Shown here: positions 26,429 to 35,252 of the stretch, piece by piece
How the letters are laid out: each line of letters opens with the position of its first letter
Numbering within the stretch: position 1 is the stretch's first letter
DNA from: Marinomonas agarivorans
GTDB taxonomy: Bacteria > Pseudomonadota > Gammaproteobacteria > Pseudomonadales > Marinomonadaceae
Length of the DNA: 54,949 bases
Reading direction: 5' to 3'
Assembly (NCBI GenBank): GCA_002173415.2
Contig: NHNK02000020.1
Coordinates: forward strand, 1-54,949
Translations under genes and position numbers: made by a program
The notes under the pieces: generated by a model
The model's input: the letters and a program-made list of their open reading frames with translations, nothing else
The model's database searches: none
Told to the model about the DNA's origin: nothing

Positions 26429-28855
26429 ATGAGTGAAAAAGAATCTTTAGATGAAATAGTAAATGATATCGTAAAAAGTGACGTTGTCGAAGACGATCAC
26501 TTGCTATTAGAGGACCCCAAAGCAATAGCTTTACCTGAAGATGTATTGCCAGATGTTATTCATCTTTTGCCCTTGTCTAGCCGGCCCTTTTTCCCTGCTC
26601 AAGTTCAGCCTGTTGCGCTTGATATTGGCTTATGGGAAGAAACATTCGACGAAATTTCCACCAATGATCGTTCTGTTGTTGGTTTAGTTTATGTTGAAGG
26701 AACGGCAGAGGGTAGGCCAGCCAAAGAGGATTTTAAAACCATTGGTTGTGTAGCGAATGTACATCGCATTGTGATTGATCAGGGTAAATTGACTTTTATC
26801 GCTCAAGGCTTAAAGCGGTTTGAAGTAATCGAGTGGTTGGATGAAGAGGCGCCATATCGCGCCCGTGTGCGTTATTTAACGGATATTGCTGTAAAGGACG
26901 ATGAGACAAAAGCGTATTCAATTTCCATTCTGGATTCGATTAAGCAACTTATCAAAATAAACCCATTGTTTAATGAAGATTTACGTCAATATTTAGGTCG
27001 ATTCTCGTTTGGTGAGCCTGGGTTATTAGCGGACTTCGCAGCATCAATGACATCCGCAGAAGCGGATGAGTTGTATGCGGTATTAGCAGAGAAGGCAGTG
27101 CATGAAAGAATGCGTTTGGCGTTGCTCTTGTTAAAGCGTGAACTTGAGATTGCCAAATTGCAAAATGAAATCAGTCAAGAGGTGAACAGCAAGATTAATA
27201 AGCACCAGCGGGAGTTTTTCTTAAAAGAGCAACTTAAAGTAATTCAGAAAGAGTTGGGCATTTCGAAAGACGATAAAACATCAGATATTGATGATTTTAA
27301 AGCCCGTCTAAAAGGCAAAACCTTATCAGAAAAAAACACGCAAAAAATTGATGATGAGTTACATAAGTTAAGTGTGCTAGAACCTGGTTCTCCAGAGTAT
27401 GGTGTAACACGTAATTATTTAGATTGGGCAACATCATTACCTTGGGGAATTCATTCAAAAGACAACATGGATATTGTGAAGGCGCGTAGTGTGCTGGATG
27501 AGTACCATTCTGGTTTGGATGATGTAAAAGAGCGGATTGTTGAATTTCTGGCTTTAGGTGCTCACCGCGGTGAAATGGGCGGTTCTATTATGTTGCTGGT
27601 TGGCCCGCCAGGTGTGGGTAAAACCTCGATTGGTAAATCAATTGCTGCGGCATTAGGGCGTGAGTTTTATCGGTTTAGTCTTGGGGGAATGCGAGATGAA
27701 GCGGAAATTAAAGGTCACCGTCGTACTTACATTGGCGCTTTGCCAGGTAAGTTTGTACAGGCTCTGAAAGATGTGCAGGTTGAGAATCCCGTTATCATGT
27801 TGGATGAAATCGATAAAATAGGGGCATCTTATCAGGGGGATCCTGCCTCGGCATTACTTGAGGCATTGGACCCAGAGCAAAATGGTGAATTTTTAGATCA
27901 TTACCTTGATATGCGAGTGGATTTATCAAAAGCCTTATTTGTGTGCACTGCGAACCAGTTAGATAGCATTCCTGGGCCTTTATTGGATCGTATGGATGTG
28001 ATTCGTTTATCCGGTTATATCGCCGAAGAAAAATTAGCAATTGCGAAACAGCATTTGTGGCCTAAGTTGCTGAAAAAAAATAAGTTATTGAAAAAACAGT
28101 TAAATATAACCGATGGTGCTTTGAAGCATATTATTGAAAGTTATGCACGAGAAGCGGGTGTTCGAGGATTGGATAAACTGTTGCAAAAAGTGCTAAGGAA
28201 ATCGGTTGTACAGTTAATGACGGGTGAGAAAGCAACAATCAAGGTTGGCATTAAAGATGTCGAAACTTTATTGGGTGCACCGTATTTCAAGGCTGAAAAA
28301 AGTGTGCGTGGCGTTGGTGTTGTCAATGGTTTGGCTTGGACCTCCATGGGCGGTGCAACATTATCAATTGAAGCAAATCGAGTGCATGAGTTAAGCCGAG
28401 GTTTTAAACTCACAGGTCAGCTTGGCGATGTGATGAAAGAGTCGGCAGAAATTGCGTATTCGTATGTGGCTTCCCATTGTAAAGCCTATCAATTAAATCC
28501 AACGTTTTTTGATAAGAGTTGGGTGCATTTGCATGTGCCTGAAGGGGCAACACCAAAAGACGGACCAAGTGCTGGTGTCACCATGGCAACTGCATTAATT
28601 TCATTGGCCAGAAATAAGCCCATTAATCGACCGTTAGCCATGACGGGGGAGCTAACTCTTACCGGTAATGTACTTGCTGTTGGCGGGATCAAGGAGAAGG
28701 TTATTGCTGCCAAGCGTACTAAGGTATTTGAAGTAATTTTGCCTGAGGCAAATCGACGGGATTACGATGAGCTACCTGACAGTATTAAGCAGGGGATGAC
28801 GGTACACTTTGCTAGCCAGTATACGGATGTTGAAAAGGTCGTTTTTGCTCGTTAA
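26429..28855 (+). CDS. lon: ATP-dependent protease Lon
   Basis: Cytoplasmic AAA+ serine protease, 808 aa. N-terminal LON substrate-binding domain about 45-240, coiled region about 245-340, AAA+ module with Walker A GPPGVGKT at 392-399, and the C-terminal protease domain with catalytic Ser714 (KDGPSAG) and Lys757 (GGIKEK, second Lys), spaced 43 residues as in E. coli. Start ATG 26429 follows AGAAAGACGG; a TTG five codons upstream is less likely. It has an acidic N-terminal extension of about 40 residues (SEKESLDEIVNDIV) not seen in E. coli Lon. No clpX or hupB neighbour, so not the enteric context. Confidence 0.95.
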   Translation: MSEKESLDEIVNDIVKSDVVEDDHLLLEDPKAIALPEDVLPDVIHLLPLSSRPFFPAQVQPVALDIGLWEETFDEISTNDRSVVGLVYVEGTAEGRPAKEDFKTIGCVANVHRIVIDQGKLTFIAQGLKRFEVIEWLDEEAPYRARVRYLTDIAVKDDETKAYSISILDSIKQLIKINPLFNEDLRQYLGRFSFGEPGLLADFAASMTSAEADELYAVLAEKAVHERMRLALLLLKRELEIAKLQNEISQEVNSKINKHQREFFLKEQLKVIQKELGISKDDKTSDIDDFKARLKGKTLSEKNTQKIDDELHKLSVLEPGSPEYGVTRNYLDWATSLPWGIHSKDNMDIVKARSVLDEYHSGLDDVKERIVEFLALGAHRGEMGGSIMLLVGPPGVGKTSIGKSIAAALGREFYRFSLGGMRDEAEIKGHRRTYIGALPGKFVQALKDVQVENPVIMLDEIDKIGASYQGDPASALLEALDPEQNGEFLDHYLDMRVDLSKALFVCTANQLDSIPGPLLDRMDVIRLSGYIAEEKLAIAKQHLWPKLLKKNKLLKKQLNITDGALKHIIESYAREAGVRGLDKLLQKVLRKSVVQLMTGEKATIKVGIKDVETLLGAPYFKAEKSVRGVGVVNGLAWTSMGGATLSIEANRVHELSRGFKLTGQLGDVMKESAEIAYSYVASHCKAYQLNPTFFDKSWVHLHVPEGATPKDGPSAGVTMATALISLARNKPINRPLAMTGELTLTGNVLAVGGIKEKVIAAKRTKVFEVILPEANRRDYDELPDSIKQGMTVHFASQYTDVEKVVFAR

Positions 28856-28931
28856 AACCCCTAATTAGTATATGAGTTAGTACAAATCAATAGAACAAGA
28901 CAAAAATAGTCGGTCTTTCCTTTGTTAGCAG

Positions 28932-28980
28932 GTTTCCTTTTCTTGTTGCCCACTGGTCACGAGGAGAGGAAACTTCTTAT
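28932..28980 (+). terminator. Probable terminator of lon
   Basis: GTTTCCTTTTCTT (28932-28944) pairs along 13 positions, with G-U wobbles, with GAGGAGAGGAAAC (28961-28973), followed by TTCTTATT. It is the only clear hairpin in the 430-bp gap before the MATE gene. Confidence 0.5.
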
Positions 28981-29018
28981 TCTGTGTATTCCATGCGAAA
29001 ATGGCGCGTCTTTTTAGA

Positions 29019-29069
29019 CAATATATGCTTTTAGTCAATATATGCTTTTAGTCAATATATGTTTTTAGG
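29019..29069. repeat. Three tandem copies of a 17-bp unit
   Basis: CAATATATGCTTTTAGT occurs twice exactly and a third time with two changes, between lon and the MATE gene. The unit is AT-rich and not palindromic. It lies about 215 bp before the MATE start. No gene was seen in 28856-29284. Confidence 0.9.
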
Positions 29070-29284
29070 CAATAGATTTTCTTTGTGTGATGCATCTTTG
29101 ATTAATCCTGTTTCTGTTCGCTCTGTTTTATAATGACGACACTGTTGTTTAGGCGAGTGCGGGTTAATACATGTTGGTCGGTAAGCAAAAATTTGAAGTT
29201 CGTTAATAATCTAGCGCGGTGTGTATGCGTGATGATCAGGTGTCAAAAATGCCCAAATATTTAGAATGGCAGCAGAGGTAATAA

Positions 29285-30619
29285 ATGGCCTCTAATGCAA
29301 TATTTACGCAACAGTCGACGTTAAAGCACGTTGTTGTAACGGCTATAACTGGGGCATTAGGCTTACTTTCCATCTTTATGGTTGATCTGGTAGATATTTT
29401 GTTTTTGTCTATGTTGGATCAAAAAGAAGTCGTTGCGGCAGTTGGGTTTGCCAGCTCCATTATGTTTTTCATGATTTCTTTGTCGTTGGCCATTTCTATT
29501 ACCGGCGTGGCATTAATTTCTCAGGCGTTAGGGCGTGGTGATCATGCATTAGCAAAGCAACGAGCGGTTAATATTCTTGTGTTCGGCTTTTTGGTGTCTT
29601 TATTGATCGTTTGGTTGATGGCCCCCAATTTGCCGTATTTATTGCTGTTTCTTGGTGCTGCTGGTCGAACGCTGGATCTTGCGACGAGTTATTTGCAAAT
29701 CACGTTATACAGCATACCTGCTTTGATGATCGGTATTGTCGCCTCGGGCATCATTCGAGCGGTTGGTGATGCAAAACGCGCAATGTATGCCACTTTGGTG
29801 AGTGGCCTCGTTAATGCGGTACTTGACCCAATTTTTATTTTTGTTCTCGATTTGGGGTTAGATGGCGCGGCATTAGCGTCTTTATGCGCTCGTTTTTCCA
29901 TGCTAATTATTGCTTACCATGGGGTGGTGCGGGTGCATAATATGTTGGGGAAATTTGATTGGTTGTATTTTGGTCAAGATCTTAAGTGCATTTTTTTGCT
30001 GTTTTTCCCTACTATGCTGGCTAACTTGTCATCCCCACTCGCCAATGCTATTGCCACGGAGCATATGTCAGCCTTTGGAGACGATGCGGTTGCGGCCTAT
30101 GCCATTATTGGTCGCATAATTCCTGTAATATTTGCAGGTTTGTTCTCCTTGTCGAGTGCGATTGGTCCTATTTTAGGGCAAAACTATGGTGCAAAGGATT
30201 TTGTGCGCATAAAACGAACACTAGGCAGTGCGGTATTCTATAGTTTTATTTACAGTCTTTTGACGTGTTGGTTGGTTTACGAGCTGCAAGATTGGTTGAT
30301 TGCGTTATTTAATGCGTCGGGGCGAGTGGCTGATTTAATTCATTTCTTTACCACCTATATTACCTTCAGCTTTTTCTTCCAGAGCTTTTTATTTATTGCG
30401 TTTGCGGTATTTAACAATTTAGGCCAGCCATCTGTTTCTGCTTGGTTGAACTTTGGTCGAGCCACCTTGGGGACTTGGCCATTTATTGTTGTATTTGGCT
30501 GGCTTTTTGCAGCAAAAGGGGTGTTGGTTGGCTTGGCATTTGGGTCTATAACATTTGGTTGCATCGGTTTGTTACTGGCAAAACGTTATATTGACCGTTT
30601 GGCTTTATCGAATTCGTAG
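29285..30619 (+). CDS. MATE family efflux transporter
   Basis: Inner membrane multidrug and toxin extrusion transporter, 444 aa, with about 12 hydrophobic helices in two related halves. Family features include VDLVDILFLSMLDQKEVVAAVGFASSI in helix 1-2, GAAGRTLDLATSYLQI, and the second-half GPILGQNYGAKDFVRI. AGAGGT precedes the ATG. It stands as a single gene between two short tandem-repeat tracts. Substrate and coupling ion are unknown. Confidence 0.92.
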   Translation: MASNAIFTQQSTLKHVVVTAITGALGLLSIFMVDLVDILFLSMLDQKEVVAAVGFASSIMFFMISLSLAISITGVALISQALGRGDHALAKQRAVNILVFGFLVSLLIVWLMAPNLPYLLLFLGAAGRTLDLATSYLQITLYSIPALMIGIVASGIIRAVGDAKRAMYATLVSGLVNAVLDPIFIFVLDLGLDGAALASLCARFSMLIIAYHGVVRVHNMLGKFDWLYFGQDLKCIFLLFFPTMLANLSSPLANAIATEHMSAFGDDAVAAYAIIGRIIPVIFAGLFSLSSAIGPILGQNYGAKDFVRIKRTLGSAVFYSFIYSLLTCWLVYELQDWLIALFNASGRVADLIHFFTTYITFSFFFQSFLFIAFAVFNNLGQPSVSAWLNFGRATLGTWPFIVVFGWLFAAKGVLVGLAFGSITFGCIGLLLAKRYIDRLALSNS

Positions 30620-30626
30620 CCGACCC

Positions 30627-30677
30627 TTTTGTCATCTGAAAGGTTGTGTTATCTAAAAGATTGTGTCATCTAAAGGG
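30627..30677. repeat. Three tandem copies of another 17-bp unit
   Basis: Units of the form TTGTGTCATCTAAAAGG, with two or three differences between copies, starting 8 bp after the MATE stop. The period equals that of the tract upstream of the MATE gene, but the sequence is different. Confidence 0.85.
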
Positions 30678-30812
30678 ATGATTTAGAGTACGCGCCGACT
30701 TATATATGAGTTCAATATAGCGATTATAAGTTCATAGAGTGATGAGTCTTCAAAAGAGATTCATTTAATTGCATGACTGTTAGCCAAAAGCTAAGAGCAA
30801 AGTAGGGTTGTT

Positions 30813-31427
30813 ATGAATATTACTCATCGTTGGCTTTCTATTCTTGAAGGCTGTTTATTAGTTGCGTTTGGTATTCATATATTGAATGCATCGCAGTTAT
30901 TAATTAGTGGTACGGCTGGGGTAGGTATGATACTGCTGCAACTGACACCTTTTTCATTTGGTCAAATCTTCTTCATTCTGAATATTCCATTTTATCTGTT
31001 AGCATGGCGAGGTGTCGGTGCAGAGTTTGCTCTACGTACATTTTTAAGTGTGAGTTTATTGGCAGGTTTGTCGGAGTTATTTCGACTGTATGTTGTTTTA
31101 GAAATAAACCTGCTGCTTTCAGCGATTTTAGGCGGCATGTTAGTGGGTTTTGGATTAGTGATTCTGTTTCGACACAATGCTTCTCTAGGTGGTCTCAACA
31201 TTTTAGCTGTTTATTTGGAAAGACAATTTGGCATTCATGCTGGTAAAACTACATTAGTTGCCGACTTATGTGTGTTAACTTCTGCGTTTATGGTGTTTGA
31301 ATTGGAGCAAATTGCTTATTCATTGGTGGCGTTTTTAATTTTAAGTACGGTTGTTGGTCGATATCACCGTCCACCTGATTGGGCTAAACCGCCTGAAACC
31401 GCTTCTGCCGACGTAAAAAACGACTAA
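30813..31427 (+). CDS. YitT family membrane protein
   Basis: Protein of 204 aa with five to six hydrophobic segments and a polar Pro-rich tail, matching the YitT (DUF161) core family. Typical features are the ISGTAGVGMILLQLTPFSFGQIFFILNIPFY region and HNASLGGLNILAVYL. No C-terminal DUF2179 domain is present. AAAGTAGGG precedes the ATG. Transport function is suspected for the family but not established. Confidence 0.88.
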   Translation: MNITHRWLSILEGCLLVAFGIHILNASQLLISGTAGVGMILLQLTPFSFGQIFFILNIPFYLLAWRGVGAEFALRTFLSVSLLAGLSELFRLYVVLEINLLLSAILGGMLVGFGLVILFRHNASLGGLNILAVYLERQFGIHAGKTTLVADLCVLTSAFMVFELEQIAYSLVAFLILSTVVGRYHRPPDWAKPPETASADVKND

Positions 31428-31498
31428 CTAAGGTAAAAGTCGAGGTAAAACTCAAGATCAACAAACCGGAATCTAAGACTAACTCAAGCATCATCCAT

Positions 31499-31532
31499 AA
31501 AGCACATTAGATTTTGTTAATGTGCTTTTTTC
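31499..31532 (+). terminator. Intrinsic terminator after the YitT gene
   Basis: AAAGCACATTA pairs perfectly with TAATGTGCTTT around an 8-nt loop, followed by a T-run. The remaining 357 bp up to 31889 hold no gene. Confidence 0.9.
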
Positions 31533-31752
31533 TTTTTGTTATTGCCTCAAGTGAGCCTTGGTAATCAAGCAGTTTTTTACTCTTTTTTACTTTCTGAGAC
31601 ATACCTTCTGAGATAAATAATAGGTAAATTATTCATTTTGTTATGAGCTAGAGTAAATTTGTCCTTCATATCGTCCTAGAAATGGGTCGCTAGTTAACAT
31701 GCAGTGGCGTGGTGAAATTGACAAGAGTAGGGTGCGGGGCTAAGGTCCGTAT

Positions 31753-31773
31753 CACAGTATCAGACTGTGTTTT
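31753..31773 (+). other. Terminator-like hairpin in the leader of the cobalamin genes
   Basis: CACAGT pairs with ACTGTG around ATCAG, followed by TTTT, 116 bp before the chlID start. It could be an attenuator in a long leader. A cobalamin riboswitch would be expected here, but I could not make out its conserved core in 31540-31889. Confidence 0.35.
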
Positions 31774-31889
31774 AAAAGAATAAACATGAAGTGTTGTTGG
31801 CGTATGCATTGTTGGTGATGTAACAAGAAATACAGCTTTTAGAAAATGAACAATGAGCAGATTAACAGAATAGTAAGTAGGGTCTATTT

Positions 31890-33728
31890 ATGACGTCAAG
31901 TACGGCAGCAAAGTTACCTGTCGAGTATCCTTTTTCAGCGGTCGCAGGCCAAGAAAATCTAAAACTAGCTCTGACTTTAGCTGCTATCAATCCTCGTTTA
32001 GGTGGTGTATTGATCAGTGGCCCTCGTGGTAGTGCGAAATCCACATTGGCCCGTGGCTTAGCCTCGATACTACCAGATAATACTTCAGCGTTTGTTACTT
32101 TGCCTTTGGGCGCCTCTGAAGAAGCACTGTTAGGCAGTATTGACCTTGATAAAGCCCTTAATGACAAAGCTATTCGCTTTCACCCAGGTCTGTTGAGTAA
32201 GGCTCACGGTGGTATTTTGTATGTGGATGAAGTGAATTTGTTGGCTGACAATCTGGTCGACCAGTTATTGGATGTGGCCGCAAGTGGTATGAATCGAGTA
32301 GAGCGGGATGGTATTAGCCATGAGCATGAAGCTAAATTTATTTTAGTTGGCACGATGAACCCTGAGGAAGGGGAATTACGCTCTCAACTGCAAGACCGTT
32401 TTGGCCTGATGGTCACCTTAGCAAATGACTACTCTTTAGCGGAACGAGTAGAAATTGTAAAACGCCGAGAACTATTTGATATCGACCCTGAAGCTTTTTG
32501 CCAGCAGTACCAATCGCAGCAAGAAGAATTAAAGCAGCAAATTTTACAGGCGCAAGTGCAGTTGCCTAAAGTACGTTGTGATGATGAGATGCGTGTTTTG
32601 ATCGCTCGCCGTTGTCAGGACGCACAGGTTGATGGCATGCGAGCAGATATTGTCTGGCTTGGCGCTGCATTAGCCGCGGCGGCATGGCGTGGCAGTGATA
32701 TGGTTGAATTAGACGATGTTAATAGAGTGGAAGACCTAGTTTTGGCACATCGTCGTCAGGCATCACAAACGCCTTCGAACTCTGCTACTCCCCCAAATAC
32801 GGGTTCTTCTGATGAGGGAAACTCATATAGCAATAAAACCACCGATGATAATTTATCGCATAGTGAACCAAAGCGCCGACCTGCTGCGAGTTATAAAACA
32901 CCAGTGCCTTCGACAAGCAAAAGCGAGCCAGATGTGAATTCGCCAACTAATTCATCAACACAAAATTCTCAACCTCGTGATGCAGACGTTGATTGGGGGG
33001 GCATGCCAGCGCAACAACAATCGATTCAATTCCTCACAGGAGCCCCTTTCTTTGAACCACAACAAAAGGCTAGGTTGCAAAAAGCGACGCCATTTTTGAA
33101 TGTTGGTAAACGTAAAGGAAAACAAGTGCATGGTTATCATCGGCAAGTAAGGCAAAAAAGTCGCCAAACAGACTGGTATGCAACTTTTGTAGAAGCGGGC
33201 TTAAAACAGCAATGGCCACCTCAGAAGCGTCATTATAAAGGCGCGAAAACGGGGCAGAGTATGTTGCATTTAATCGTATTGGATTCTTCCGCCTCTACCT
33301 TGGGGAATGCGGTGTTTGCCAAAGCAAAAGGCTTGATTGTGGATATTGCTCGTCAAGCCTATTTAAAGCGTGAACAGATAGCCGTTTTTACGTTTGGCAA
33401 TGGGAAGATCGCTCAGGCAGTATCGACTATGCGCTCACCCAAAGACATTGCTTATTTACTCTCGACGATCACCGCGGGCGGTGGGACACCAATGAGAGAG
33501 GCTCTGTTGCATATTCAAAGTTGGTTGCAACAGCTGCAAAAAAAAGCCCCAGCCTTGCTGCATCATACGTACATTGTGACAGATGGCCGTACTAGAGCAA
33601 ATGTCGACGACATTAATTTATCAGGTACGGTAAGCTTGATCGATACGGAAAGTCAGCGCATTAAGCGGGGTAAAGGGCCAGCATTAGCTCGAGCTCTTGG
33701 GGCAGATTATATCAGTTTGCCAATCTAA
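31890..33728 (+). CDS. ChlI-ChlD fusion, putative cobaltochelatase/magnesium chelatase ATPase subunit
   Basis: Fused two-part chelatase helper, 612 aa. The N-terminal AAA+ part (about 10-300) has Walker A SGPRGSAKST (43-52), Walker B ILYVDEVNLL and sensor region VGTMNPEEGELRSQLQDRFG. A low-complexity Ser/Thr/Asn linker (about 300-370) leads to a C-terminal VWA domain with MIDAS motif DSSAS (Asp465) and TAGGGTPMREAL. In cobalamin clusters this pairs with CobN to insert cobalt into hydrogenobyrinate diamide. CobN is not in the window. First gene of the cobalamin block. Confidence 0.87.
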   Translation: MTSSTAAKLPVEYPFSAVAGQENLKLALTLAAINPRLGGVLISGPRGSAKSTLARGLASILPDNTSAFVTLPLGASEEALLGSIDLDKALNDKAIRFHPGLLSKAHGGILYVDEVNLLADNLVDQLLDVAASGMNRVERDGISHEHEAKFILVGTMNPEEGELRSQLQDRFGLMVTLANDYSLAERVEIVKRRELFDIDPEAFCQQYQSQQEELKQQILQAQVQLPKVRCDDEMRVLIARRCQDAQVDGMRADIVWLGAALAAAAWRGSDMVELDDVNRVEDLVLAHRRQASQTPSNSATPPNTGSSDEGNSYSNKTTDDNLSHSEPKRRPAASYKTPVPSTSKSEPDVNSPTNSSTQNSQPRDADVDWGGMPAQQQSIQFLTGAPFFEPQQKARLQKATPFLNVGKRKGKQVHGYHRQVRQKSRQTDWYATFVEAGLKQQWPPQKRHYKGAKTGQSMLHLIVLDSSASTLGNAVFAKAKGLIVDIARQAYLKREQIAVFTFGNGKIAQAVSTMRSPKDIAYLLSTITAGGGTPMREALLHIQSWLQQLQKKAPALLHHTYIVTDGRTRANVDDINLSGTVSLIDTESQRIKRGKGPALARALGADYISLPI

Positions 33729-33750
33729 CCATTGAGTCGAGTATTCTACT

Positions 33751-35208
33751 ATGTATGAAAAGCACCCCAAAAAAATGACTCCAAATCAGATAGCGACTTC
33801 GGTAACCTGCCCTGCGTTATTTTTATCGGCGCCGGCATCGAATCAAGGTAAAACCACCATTACGGCTGCACTGGCTCGGTATTTTCGTGATCAAGGCAAA
33901 ATCGTTAAGGTTTTTAAAACCGGCCCAGATTATTTAGACCCACAAATACTGGAGCAAGCTAGCGGCCAGCCTGTTGAGCAGTTAGATATTTGGATGGCTG
34001 GTGAGGCTTATTGTCAGCAAAAATTATATGAGGCGGCTTGTACGGCGGATTTAATTCTCGTTGAAGGCGCAATGGGTATGTTTGATGGTGAGCCTTCTAG
34101 CGCCGATCTTGCAGCCTTGTTCAATATTCCTTTAGCGATTGTGATGGATGTAAAAGGCATGGCGCAAACAGCAGCTGCCTTGGCTTTGGGGCTGGCAAGT
34201 TATCGGCAAGATATCCAGGTGGCTGGTATTATTGCCAACCGTTGCGGTAGTGAGAGACATGCCCAGTTAATTCGAGATGCCTTACCAAATCATATCCCGT
34301 TATTGGCTAGCTTAAAGCGTGATGAAAGCATTATTTTACCCGAACGACATTTGGGGTTAGTGCAAGCAAGTGAAGTGGCTGAACAGTTGGAAGTGCGTTT
34401 TTCCGCAGGGGTGCAATGGTTAATGTCGTCAATGGACAATGGTTTGCTAACCTTGCCTGACCCAGTGACGTTTTACCCAGTCCAAGAGGCTAACCAACTC
34501 TTGTACTCCCAAGACTGTCAAGCGATAGCGTCATTACTAGAAGGTAAAACCATTGCGATTGCGCGAGATGCCGCCTTTAGTTTTATTTATGCCGCCAATC
34601 TAACGCTTTTACAGACAATGGGGGCGAATTTGGTGTTTTTCTCGCCTTTAAACGATAAAAAATTGCCTGTGGCAGATGCGTTATGGTTACCCGGTGGCTA
34701 CCCTGAATTACACAGTAAAGCCTTGTCGGAAAATACGGCTATGCGTTCTGCCATTGTTGATTTTTTTCGGCAAGGCAAAGCCATTCTAGCCGAATGTGGT
34801 GGTTTACTTTATTGTCTGGATAGTCTTAAAGATTTAGAGCAGCAAACGTATCCGATGTTGGGCATTCTCGCGGGGCAGGGCAGTATGCGTGGCAAACGAG
34901 GTTGCCAAGGCATGCAAACGGCGGTTTTTCCTGAGGGTGAAGTTAGGGCCCACGCGCACCATCGTTCTCGCAGTGATCATACACCTGAACCTGTGGCATA
35001 TGGGCGACGACAGAGACATCCAGCCCCCGGAGAAGCTATTTTTCAAACCAAAGCGTTAACGGCTGGTTATTTACATTTGTTTTTTCCTTCTAATCCTCAG
35101 ACGGTGGCGGCATTATTCTTGAAAACTTGGCCGTCAGAAACAGAAACGCAATTCGTTTCACCAGCAAAAGCGGACACTATGATGGCATCCACTGTTCAAA
35201 CTAACTAA
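33751..35208 (+). CDS. cbiA: Cobyrinate a,c-diamide synthase
   Basis: ATP- and glutamine-dependent amidation of the a and c carboxylates of the corrin ring, 485 aa. N-terminal dethiobiotin-synthetase-like domain with P-loop SAPASNQGKTT (26-36) and a C-terminal GATase_3 domain with LPGGYPE and nucleophile Cys in LAECGGLLYC. Equivalent to CobB of the aerobic route, so the substrate could be hydrogenobyrinate. It follows chlID by 22 bp. About 20 extra residues precede the P-loop region. Confidence 0.9.
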   Translation: MYEKHPKKMTPNQIATSVTCPALFLSAPASNQGKTTITAALARYFRDQGKIVKVFKTGPDYLDPQILEQASGQPVEQLDIWMAGEAYCQQKLYEAACTADLILVEGAMGMFDGEPSSADLAALFNIPLAIVMDVKGMAQTAAALALGLASYRQDIQVAGIIANRCGSERHAQLIRDALPNHIPLLASLKRDESIILPERHLGLVQASEVAEQLEVRFSAGVQWLMSSMDNGLLTLPDPVTFYPVQEANQLLYSQDCQAIASLLEGKTIAIARDAAFSFIYAANLTLLQTMGANLVFFSPLNDKKLPVADALWLPGGYPELHSKALSENTAMRSAIVDFFRQGKAILAECGGLLYCLDSLKDLEQQTYPMLGILAGQGSMRGKRGCQGMQTAVFPEGEVRAHAHHRSRSDHTPEPVAYGRRQRHPAPGEAIFQTKALTAGYLHLFFPSNPQTVAALFLKTWPSETETQFVSPAKADTMMASTVQTN

Positions 35209-35210
35209 AA

Positions 35211-35248
35211 GCGGCACAGATTGAGAATGGCGGCACAGATTGAGAATG
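35211..35248. repeat. Perfect 19-bp tandem duplication before cbiD
   Basis: GCGGCACAGATTGAGAATG occurs twice head to tail just before the cbiD start. The duplication creates a tiny reading frame (ATG 35227, MAAQIENE, TAA at 35251-35253) whose stop overlaps the cbiD start in TAATG. It may couple translation to cbiD, which has only a weak GAG site. Confidence 0.9.
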
Positions 35249-35252
35249 AGTA

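Noticed and set aside
31690-31780. tRNA-like or cobalamin-riboswitch-like segment (GTGGTGAAATTG)
   Set aside because: It has no acceptor or anticodon stem, and the conserved riboswitch core could not be found; only a short hairpin is supported.
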